This document shows positions 1 through 5,997 of a stretch of 13,007 nt of DNA, piece after piece (position 1 is the first letter of the stretch; each line of letters opens with the position of its first letter). Both the position numbers and the translations under genes were made by a program. The DNA is from Methanocaldococcaceae archaeon (GTDB taxonomy: Archaea; AGJL01; Methanococci; Methanococcales; Methanocaldococcaceae), in NCBI GenBank assembly GCA_027023665.1, contig JALVUY010000090.1, positions 1-13,007 on the forward strand, read 5' to 3'. Under the pieces are notes generated by a model. The model made no database searches. It was not told where the DNA came from and was given only the letters and a program-made list of their open reading frames with translations.

Positions 1-57
1 TTTAAAAAGTATTAAAAAATTGCATTAAAATAATATAAATTAACCACTAATACCATT

Positions 58-1134
58 CTATTTCTTTTCATAGATGTTGATTAATTCTTTAATAGCATGC
101 CATTCAATTATAGAAGTTGGCTTAATTATTCCGTTAATAACATCATAAAATAATACTTCATTGTTAATTAAGAATTTAATCTCATCCATTAAATTATTTT
201 TAATAATATCACCAATTGGGATGGTTATATTATCTTTAAATAACTCTAAAGCTTTAAATAACCTCTCCATTTCAAACTCTTTCTGCGTGCCTATTAAATA
301 CAATATTTTATCCTTCTCAATATTAATCCATTGTTTTATTGTCTCTTCAACAGTTAAGCCTAATTTTTTATTTTCAATTAAATCAACTATTTCATACGGT
401 AAGGATAGGTAGTTAATGGAATAATTTACCTCCCCCTCTGTAAATCCTTCTTCCCTTAAAATCTTTTCAATATCTGTCTTATTTAACCAATCTATTAAAT
501 AGTATTTTGAAGTATTCTTTAAAGTTGAGTTATTATAAACCTCCTCAATAAACAAAGTATCAGAAGTTATACAAATAACATGGCATAAATGCTCCATTTT
601 TGTTAAGGATACGAAGAGGTTGAATAACTCATTTAGTAGGGATTTATTTCTATCTCCGAAGCGAAGCGAAGGAGACGCTGAAAATCTTTGATTTTCAGTG
701 TTAAAGTAAATATTCTTTAATTTTTGCAATTCATCTATTATTAGGACTGGTTTCTTCCCATCTTCAACAACATCATTAATGCTTTCATTTATTTTAGCAA
801 ATACATCATTTAAAGAGAACTTTTTAAAATCTTGATTTTTCTCAATTCCAAATTTACATACCCCCAAATTGAATTCTAACTTATTGGGAAGGTATTTTTT
901 ATCCCCTTCTTCAAAAAATATACTTAAAAATTCGTCTTTTGTAGGTGTAGCGTATTTTCTTAAGTTATAATAAAAAAACACTATATCGCTGTTTTCTAAA
1001 TCTTTAATAACTCTTCTCATTACCGTTGATTTACCAGAAGATTTAGGACCATAAACGAATAAAATAGAATTTGGCTCTAATTGGCAGTAGGTTTTTAAAA
1101 AATTTACTTCTCTTTCTCTATCGTAGAATTTCAT
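58..1134 (-). CDS. Archaeal P-loop ATPase (AAA-like 'archaeal ATPase' family) with an in-frame palindromic element
   Basis: This is a 358-residue cytosolic P-loop ATPase of the archaeal ATPase family, which is multicopy in Methanocaldococcus; its cellular role is unknown. Seen: an N-terminal YDRE box, Walker A GPKSSGKST (residues 29-37), Walker B VLIIDELQ (130-137), a Ser/Thr-Asp sensor-like stretch CITSDTLF (188-195), and a C-terminal alpha-rich half that resembles the winged-helix part of the family. The ATG start at 1134 is fixed by AGGTGA (complement of 1139-1144) four bases upstream. Residues about 145-161 (sequence around RFSASPSLRFGD) are encoded by a GC-richer palindromic element (653-700) placed between Walker B and the conserved LLNELFN segment. 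This looks like an insertion and does not break the frame. The gene appears to be transcribed alone, from a TATA box near 1256-1265. The family assignment is firm; the biological function is not known. Confidence 0.88.
   Translation of the reverse strand: MKFYDREREVNFLKTYCQLEPNSILFVYGPKSSGKSTVMRRVIKDLENSDIVFFYYNLRKYATPTKDEFLSIFFEEGDKKYLPNKLEFNLGVCKFGIEKNQDFKKFSLNDVFAKINESINDVVEDGKKPVLIIDELQKLKNIYFNTENQRFSASPSLRFGDRNKSLLNELFNLFVSLTKMEHLCHVICITSDTLFIEEVYNNSTLKNTSKYYLIDWLNKTDIEKILREEGFTEGEVNYSINYLSLPYEIVDLIENKKLGLTVEETIKQWINIEKDKILYLIGTQKEFEMERLFKALELFKDNITIPIGDIIKNNLMDEIKFLINNEVLFYDVINGIIKPTSIIEWHAIKELINIYEKK
653..700. repeat. Palindromic coding repeat element inside the ATPase gene
   Basis: Two adjacent inverted repeats are visible. 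The first is TCTCC (653-657) and GGAGA (671-675) flanking a GAAGCGAAGCGAA core. The second is an 11-bp stem with one G-T wobble, 676-686 against 690-700, around a TTT loop (687-689). The block is GC-richer than the surrounding gene and its core is unlike the AT-rich local codon use. It is read in frame as ATPase residues 145-161. Palindromic elements with coding potential have been described in M. jannaschii, and this looks like a member of that class. The exact boundaries are inferred. Confidence 0.75.
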
Positions 1135-1162
1135 GGTTTCACCTTTTACATATTAAGAGACA

Positions 1163-1240
1163 TTGCCGAGCGAAGCGAGGCAAGGCATCCTGGGATATTC
1201 CAACCATAGAGGGGGTTTCATCCCCTATTGGTATACCCCC
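1163..1240. repeat. GC-rich intergenic hairpin element in the ATPase leader
   Basis: This island lies in an otherwise AT-rich gap between the oligosaccharyltransferase and ATPase genes. It contains TTGCC (1163-1167) and GGCAA (1179-1183) around GAGCGAAGCGA. Further right, GGGGG (1211-1215) can pair with CCCC (1222-1225) or CCCCC (1236-1240). The clamp-plus-GCGAAGCGA layout matches the element at 653-675, which suggests one repeat family. If the ATPase TATA box at 1256-1265 is used, the element would be transcribed as a structured 5' leader. No protein is supported here, because open frames across it are short and lack ribosome binding sites. Confidence 0.6.
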
Positions 1241-1255
1241 GAACTTATGCTTTTT

Positions 1256-1265
1256 CTATATACAT
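1256..1265 (-). promoter_or_regulatory. Probable TATA box of the ATPase gene
   Basis: The complementary strand reads ATGTATATAG, preceded by an A-rich CTTAAA stretch that could serve as BRE. It is the best TATA-like match upstream of the ATPase and would start transcription near 1235, giving a leader of about 100 bases that includes the hairpin element. Inferred from spacing only. Confidence 0.4.
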
Positions 1266-1285
1266 TTAAGCTAAGCATTAAAAAA

Positions 1286-3298
1286 TTATCTAACTACAAG
1301 AACCTTTTTAATAACAACCTCTCCATCAGAAACATAAACATCATAAATTCCATTACTTAAATTAACATCTATTGATTTTTTACAATCTCCGTAACATTCA
1401 AAGGAGAAATTCTTCTCAAATACAACTTTTGTTGTATTAAACTTACATATCTTTAAAGTGGCGTTAATTTTAGATAAATATGGAGAGTAACTATATATCG
1501 TTATTTTAGAGTTATTGCATAAAACATTGTATATAACTGGTTTATGATATATAACCTTATAAATCTTTAAATCATCTGATTTAAATACAAGTTTTAAATC
1601 CTTAGAAGAGACATTTTCGTAATAGAGATGATAAAGGAAGGATTCATTAAATTTGACATTTTTATTCATATTAAATGGCTGTAGCCAATACCACATCAAC
1701 AAAGTTCTCTTATCAACAGCAACATAATTTGCTCTCAACTTTTTTAATCTCTCAATGCCAGTAGAATAATTAGCACAGAACACATAAGCATCTTTATATG
1801 GATTATTACCAAAATTCGTTTGTGTATCTGTAAAAACAGTTTTTTCAGATATTGCGATAAACCAATTTGCTTGATCCCAGAACGTAAATATTGTCTTTCC
1901 ATCCTTATTTTTCATCCACAAACTTGCTTTATACCAATCTTTTGAGATATATGGGGTGATTTTACTTACTTGATTTTCTGAACTAATTATAGGAACAGAT
2001 ATCAATATCAAAAATATAAATATACTAAATATAGTTTTTAATTTTAAGAATGTAGAATAATCCTTAAAATTTATTATTCTTTTTATAAGATTTTCTAAAA
2101 ACTCTGAAAAAATCAATCCAATGGGTAGTATATACCCTAAAGAACTTACAAATATAAACCTAATTCCTTTGAGAGATAACATAATAGAAGAAACTAATAA
2201 TGCAAATGCTAATAAATACTCAAATGTTATTGAATTTTTTATTAGATTCTTGATAACTCTAAAGATAAATACTAAAATCAAAAATATATAGACACTAAAA
2301 CCTAATAACAAATCCCAATAACTGAAATAACTTTCTGTTATAACAATTCCTGGACCTTTACTGATCTTACCAGTAAGTATTACAGAAATTATCTTAGAGA
2401 CTAAATCTATATCCAACATTCTTAAACCTACTATCAAAATAAGCCCAAACAATAGGAAAATACTTAAATAAACATTTGCATTTTCAATTTTTATATATTT
2501 TAAGTATATAATCTCAAATAAACAAATTCCAAGTAATATTAAAAATACTAATAAATGGTTTAGATAGTGGTAGAAAAACATGATTTTCCAAATCCCCACA
2601 AAGATAGATGAAAATATTATATATAATATAAGTTCTCTCAAAACACTTTCTTCTCTATAATATATAACATAAACAAAATGAATAATTCCAATTATTACAG
2701 GAATATAAACCCATCCATTCCATACAAGGGAACATAATACTGTAAAAACTGATGAAAAAAAGACAAACTTTACATTTAATGAGTTTAAATATCTCAAGAA
2801 GTAATACACTGAAAACATTCCAAAAAAAATCATCCAAAACTCTCCCCTATAGTATCCAGCAAGACCACTTTTGACAATAATTGGAGACACTGCAAAAACA
2901 AAAGCCATAGTTATTCCTAAATATTTATTTTTTAATTCTTTTCCAATTAAATAAACTGGGATAACTGTTAAAGAACCAATAATTGAGGGGATAATCTGAA
3001 CAAATCTTAATAATTTTATAGAATAGACTATAGAAACCAACCAATACAAAATCGCTGGAATCCAATAAAGACCAGGAGGGTTTGGAGATATTCCATAAAA
3101 TGGATGGTTCGATAAATTATTAAATGGGATGTAGTAGCCATTATTTACAATAAACTTAATCATTGCATAGTGATACCAGGGATCAGCAAGTAATAATAAA
3201 TCATATTTAGCTGTTTGTATTCTAAGGAGAAATGCTACAATTACAATAAACAAAAGTAAAAGTTTAATTTTTACATTTTTTAAATTAATAAATTTCAT
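1286..3298 (-). CDS. aglB: STT3/AglB-type oligosaccharyltransferase
   Basis: This is an integral membrane glycosyltransferase that moves a lipid-linked oligosaccharide onto Asn in N-x-S/T at the outer face of the membrane. About 670 residues, with many transmembrane segments up to about residue 440 and a soluble C-terminal domain. Family marks (numbered from the 3298 start): the first acidic loop motif ADPWYHY (38-44); a second-loop AGYYRGE (147-153), where many relatives have an acidic pair; VITE (319-322), like the catalytic external-loop TIxE motif; and KGIRF near 377-381. The WWDYG sequon-binding motif is degenerate and reads FWDQA (473-477), followed by VDKRTLLM (528-535), which may be the DK-type helix. 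The ATG at 3298 is preferred over an ATG at 3343 because GGAGA (complement of 3304-3308) lies five bases upstream. It overlaps the upstream membrane protein by 14 nt, so translation is probably coupled. It could be a secondary paralog and not the main AglB. Confidence 0.85.
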   Translation of the reverse strand: MKFINLKNVKIKLLLLFIVIVAFLLRIQTAKYDLLLLADPWYHYAMIKFIVNNGYYIPFNNLSNHPFYGISPNPPGLYWIPAILYWLVSIVYSIKLLRFVQIIPSIIGSLTVIPVYLIGKELKNKYLGITMAFVFAVSPIIVKSGLAGYYRGEFWMIFFGMFSVYYFLRYLNSLNVKFVFFSSVFTVLCSLVWNGWVYIPVIIGIIHFVYVIYYREESVLRELILYIIFSSIFVGIWKIMFFYHYLNHLLVFLILLGICLFEIIYLKYIKIENANVYLSIFLLFGLILIVGLRMLDIDLVSKIISVILTGKISKGPGIVITESYFSYWDLLLGFSVYIFLILVFIFRVIKNLIKNSITFEYLLAFALLVSSIMLSLKGIRFIFVSSLGYILPIGLIFSEFLENLIKRIINFKDYSTFLKLKTIFSIFIFLILISVPIISSENQVSKITPYISKDWYKASLWMKNKDGKTIFTFWDQANWFIAISEKTVFTDTQTNFGNNPYKDAYVFCANYSTGIERLKKLRANYVAVDKRTLLMWYWLQPFNMNKNVKFNESFLYHLYYENVSSKDLKLVFKSDDLKIYKVIYHKPVIYNVLCNNSKITIYSYSPYLSKINATLKICKFNTTKVVFEKNFSFECYGDCKKSIDVNLSNGIYDVYVSDGEVVIKKVLVVR

Positions 3299-3977
3299 AT
3301 TTATCTCCTTCATTATTTTTCTTTGTATCTCTAACATATTCATAAAGTGCCCCTAATACTCCAACAACTAATAAAAAATATGCATACTCTGCTATTTTAT
3401 TTGATAAGTATTCATTATTTTTTATTAAACATATTGCTGAAACTAACAAACAAAATATAGCTCCTAAAACAAAAACCCCAGAAGGCTCTAAATCTTTTAA
3501 TATTGATACATTAACAACTTTTTTAATTTTATTCCAATTTAATGCCAAATATACTAAAATAAATGATAAAATTGAAAGTAATACAGCAATATTTCCTATA
3601 TTTCTAAAATAAACTATAGTAATCCACAATGATGTTGTAGAGATAAATATCTTTGTAAATAATTTTGGGGCTTTCTTAATTGAAGGTAGTAATAATAATA
3701 TAGGAAGAGCAAATAATAATATAGCCTTTTGAAAATATTGAATATTATTGATCGCAAGTAAAATTAATACCAATATAAATGTAGAGAGACAATAATAATT
3801 TAGAAAATTTTCTAACTTTTTAAATGTATTTGTCAATAATAAGATATGTAATATTGAAGGTATAAAAATTAAAATTAATAGATATTTATAGATTCCTCCA
3901 ACATCATTTATAATTGATAACCCAAGTATACCAAATAGAAATAAAACACATATTCTCAAAATTTTTATAAATTTCAT
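3285..3977 (-). CDS. Unknown polytopic membrane protein upstream of aglB
   Basis: I do not recognise this protein. About 230 residues, very hydrophobic, with seven or eight likely transmembrane helices (roughly 5-22, 29-49, 63-79, 83-101, 107-123, 129-145, 167-187 and 199-213) and a charged C-terminal tail (DTKKNNEGDKYEIY). No catalytic motif stands out. The start is placed at ATG 3977: AGGTGA (complement of 3983-3988) lies five bases before it, whereas the GTG at 3986 sits inside that ribosome binding site. Its stop lies 14 nt inside aglB, and the two appear to form an operon. By context it could be a partner or lipid-glycan handling component of the glycosylation step (inference only). Confidence 0.75.
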   Translation of the reverse strand: MKFIKILRICVLFLFGILGLSIINDVGGIYKYLLILIFIPSILHILLLTNTFKKLENFLNYYCLSTFILVLILLAINNIQYFQKAILLFALPILLLLPSIKKAPKLFTKIFISTTSLWITIVYFRNIGNIAVLLSILSFILVYLALNWNKIKKVVNVSILKDLEPSGVFVLGAIFCLLVSAICLIKNNEYLSNKIAEYAYFLLVVGVLGALYEYVRDTKKNNEGDKYEIY

Positions 3978-4032
3978 AATAATCACCTCTTTAGTTTAGA
4001 ATTGTAAATTTAAAAATTAACAGTATTAGAAA

Positions 4033-4055
4033 ATAAATATCCGAAAGATATTTAT
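4033..4055. promoter_or_regulatory. Perfect 9-bp inverted repeat in the divergent promoter region (possible operator)
   Basis: ATAAATATC (4033-4041) and GATATTTAT (4047-4055) are exact reverse complements separated by CGAAA. The repeat covers the BRE/TATA of the rightward surface-protein gene. By symmetry it also gives an ATATTTAT TATA-like element pointing left towards the membrane protein-aglB operon. It may be an operator or simply a two-way promoter. Confidence 0.5.
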
Positions 4056-4057
4056 AT
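4042..4057 (+). promoter_or_regulatory. BRE/TATA promoter of the surface-protein gene
   Basis: CGAAAG (4042-4047) followed by ATATTTATAT (4048-4057) fits an archaeal BRE plus TATA box. Transcription would begin near 4078-4082, leaving about 40 bases of leader with the ribosome binding site at 4109-4116. No transcript data are available here. Confidence 0.55.
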
Positions 4058-4122
4058 TTTAATACTAAGTTAAAATATAATGAGTATATTTGTATATTTC
4101 GTTTATAAGGAGGTGAACTAAA

Positions 4123-5688
4123 TTGAAATCTAAACTTTCTATATTAATGTCGATGCTAATAGTTTTTAGTGTAATTCCTCTTACATTCGCTACATCAAAT
4201 GAAAATGTAGCTATAATAGTATCAACGCCAGCAGATGCGGTTGTTGCAGCACCCTATGCAAAGGCTATGGGTTATAAGCTAATATATACTCCAACAGATG
4301 AGTTGTCAGATGAAGCTAAAAGAGAATTAGAACTCAATAATATTAAAAAAGTAATAATTGTCGGAGGTCCTGTTGCTGTTAGTAATAAAGTAGAGAATGA
4401 AATATCAAAATTAAATATTAAAACAGAAAGAGTTTGGGGAGAAACAAGAGTTGAAACTTCAATAAAACTGTTTGAAAGATGGGTTAAAGAAGATCCTAAT
4501 GTTGCAAAAAAGCTAGTAATTGCAGAAGGATTTAATGAAAAAATAATACCTGCTGCAGTTAGTTTTGATGCACCTGTATTATACTATGCTCCAAATAAAG
4601 AAAAAGAAGTAGTTGATGCATTAAAATCAGCAAATGTAAAAATTGATGACGCAGTAATTATTGGAACATCAGTTCCAAAAGTAATAGTAAATGACGTTTC
4701 AAAAATGAGTAAAACATTACTGGTTGATGTAGACAAAAATCCAGAAAATGTTATTAAAACATCAATTAGTATAGTCAAAAGACTAAATCCAGACATTACA
4801 AAAAAACCCGTTGCAGTTGTAGTATTTGAAAAATCTAAAAATCCAATAATAAATGCAATACTTGAATTCGCAAAAGGATATGTTGGAGTTGTAGTACCCC
4901 TTACAACAACAAATGAAAAGGCAGTGTCTGATATTATAAGTAAAGTAATTTCAGTTAATGTTAATGTGAAGGTATTAGGAGAATCTTCAACAGTAATAAA
5001 TAAAATAGTTAATGTTATTGTTAAAGTATCAAAATCTGAAGGAGCAACAGTTTCTGTATCAACAGCAACAGAAGTGACATCTAGTGTATCAGGGGGTGGA
5101 GGTAGTTCTGGAGGTAGTTATTACATACCACCAACAACTCATACAACAACTACACAGACAACAACTGTAACATTAATAAATACATCATCATTAAACACAA
5201 CAAATGAAAGTAATATAACAACAATTGTAAATATTACATTATATAATGCAACAATTAATGGAAGTAAAATAACATTAAATACAAGTGAAGGAATAATAAC
5301 AGCAAATGTAAGTTATAATCCTGGAAACAAAACAGAAATAGCAAATGAAATTATAAAAAATGTAGGTAATGAAACAGTAAATATAGGTAGTAATGTAGTA
5401 AATGTAACAGAAATGGCTAACAACAATAGTGTATATCCAGTAAATGCAACACTTAGCGGAGAAAATATAGAAGGATGGTTAGTTGGTCTATGGAATAGTA
5501 TAACTCAACTGTTTATTGGTGTAATTCATGCAATCCTTGGAGAAAATTCAGAATTAAATGAAGTAGTCTATGGAAACTTAGCAGGAAACTACGGTAATAT
5601 TGCAGGAAACTTGGCAGGAAATGTAGTAATGCCAGGTAATTATGTTGGAAACTTAGCAGGAAACTTAGCACCAGTAAACAGCCATTAA
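4123..5688 (+). CDS. Secreted surface protein with cell-wall-binding-repeat-2-like units and a sequon-rich glycosylation region
   Basis: A 521-residue exported protein of unknown precise role, probably part of the cell envelope. Seen: a signal peptide (1-23, Lys-Ser-Lys then a hydrophobic core, likely cut after TFA); three alpha/beta units resembling cell wall binding repeat 2 (about 28-120, 128-220, 226-305), the first with the typical VIIVGGPVAVS and WGETRVETS; a Gly/Ser linker with a Thr-rich run (324-350); then fourteen N-x-S/T sequons from N353 to N441 with none earlier; a hydrophobic or amphipathic stretch (451-473); and a tail of GNLAGN-type repeats (484-514). The start is TTG at 4123, set by GGAGGTGA (4109-4116) six bases before it; no in-frame ATG fits the signal peptide better. 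It is divergent from the aglB operon and is a plausible acceptor of that enzyme. There is no clear C-terminal membrane anchor. An S-layer-associated or adhesive role is inference. Confidence 0.8.
   Translation: MKSKLSILMSMLIVFSVIPLTFATSNENVAIIVSTPADAVVAAPYAKAMGYKLIYTPTDELSDEAKRELELNNIKKVIIVGGPVAVSNKVENEISKLNIKTERVWGETRVETSIKLFERWVKEDPNVAKKLVIAEGFNEKIIPAAVSFDAPVLYYAPNKEKEVVDALKSANVKIDDAVIIGTSVPKVIVNDVSKMSKTLLVDVDKNPENVIKTSISIVKRLNPDITKKPVAVVVFEKSKNPIINAILEFAKGYVGVVVPLTTTNEKAVSDIISKVISVNVNVKVLGESSTVINKIVNVIVKVSKSEGATVSVSTATEVTSSVSGGGGSSGGSYYIPPTTHTTTTQTTTVTLINTSSLNTTNESNITTIVNITLYNATINGSKITLNTSEGIITANVSYNPGNKTEIANEIIKNVGNETVNIGSNVVNVTEMANNNSVYPVNATLSGENIEGWLVGLWNSITQLFIGVIHAILGENSELNEVVYGNLAGNYGNIAGNLAGNVVMPGNYVGNLAGNLAPVNSH
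5550..5664 (+). repeat. GNLAGN-type C-terminal tandem peptide repeats
   Basis: Residues about 484-514 of the surface protein repeat GN(L/I)AGN with short spacers (GNLAGNYGNIAGNLAGN, then GNYVGNLAGNLA). At the DNA level GGAAACTTAGCAGGAAAC-like units recur, so recent slippage or duplication is likely. None of these Asn residues is in an N-x-S/T sequon. The function is unknown; such Gly/Asn/Ala repeats could form a compact beta or interaction tail. Confidence 0.7.
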
Positions 5689-5692
5689 ATTC

Positions 5693-5717
5693 AAACTAAT
5701 TTTTTTATTAGTTTTTT
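5693..5717 (+). terminator. Hairpin plus T-run terminator of the surface-protein gene
   Basis: AAACTAAT (5693-5700) and ATTAGTTT (5707-5714) form a perfect 8-bp stem with a six-T loop, and further T follows to 5717. It lies five bases after the stop codon, so it is well placed to end the transcript. Confidence 0.6.
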
Positions 5718-5974
5718 AGTTGTAACCTAAAAATCCCTTTAGACTTTTTCTTACTATTTTTTATGTATTAATCTAAAATTTTAGCTTCTTGATATCCTTA
5801 TAGAAATTAAGTCGTAAATAAATAAACCTATTTTGGGGATCTATTTTTAGGTGTGTAGTATTAATTATAATTTGTAAATAAATAAGGTTGTTTGAAAATA
5901 TTTGTATGTAAAGAAAGTTCACGTAAGGAAAATTCATGATGATGTAGGATTAGGAGATGATTATTATCAATTTG
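5718..5974. other. Intergenic region with no supported gene
   Basis: This AT-rich gap lies between the convergent surface-protein and leuS genes. It contains a 12-bp direct repeat GTAAATAAATAA at 5814-5825 and 5874-5885, exactly 60 bases apart. A short open stretch on the plus strand ends at 5998-6005 (peptide ...KIHDDVGLGDDYYQFEIK) but has no start codon with a ribosome binding site. It may be a decayed gene fragment, but I cannot assign it to a family. I see no tRNA or other RNA gene. Confidence 0.4.
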
Positions 5975-5994
5975 AAATTAAAAAAATAAAAATA
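5975..5994 (-). terminator. Probable T-rich terminator of leuS
   Basis: Just after the leuS stop codon the transcribed strand carries T-runs (complement of the A-rich 5980-5992), the usual oligo-T signal for archaeal RNA polymerase termination. There is no strong hairpin. Confidence 0.4.
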
Positions 5995-5997
5995 GTT

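Noticed and set aside
1071..1360. Short plus-strand open frames spanning the ATPase start and the intergenic hairpin element
   Set aside because: No ribosome binding sites, no recognisable domain, and they cross the repeat element antisense to two supported genes.
2655..2837. A 60-residue minus-strand frame within aglB
   Set aside because: It lies in another frame inside well-supported coding sequence for transmembrane helices; its hydrophobicity follows from the overlapping gene.
3299..3343. aglB start at ATG 3343
   Set aside because: It would overlap the upstream gene by 59 nt without a ribosome binding site, whereas ATG 3298 has GGAGA at the right distance.
3984..3986. GTG starts at 3986, 8826 and 11018 for the membrane protein, leuS and DUF47 genes
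   Set aside because: Each GTG is part of a GTGAT/AGGTGA ribosome binding site placed 4-5 bases before an in-frame ATG, so the ATG three codons later is the better start.
5550..5664. CRISPR-like array
   Set aside because: The repeats are short, irregular in spacing and in frame with a peptide repeat of the surface protein; there are no unique spacers of uniform length.
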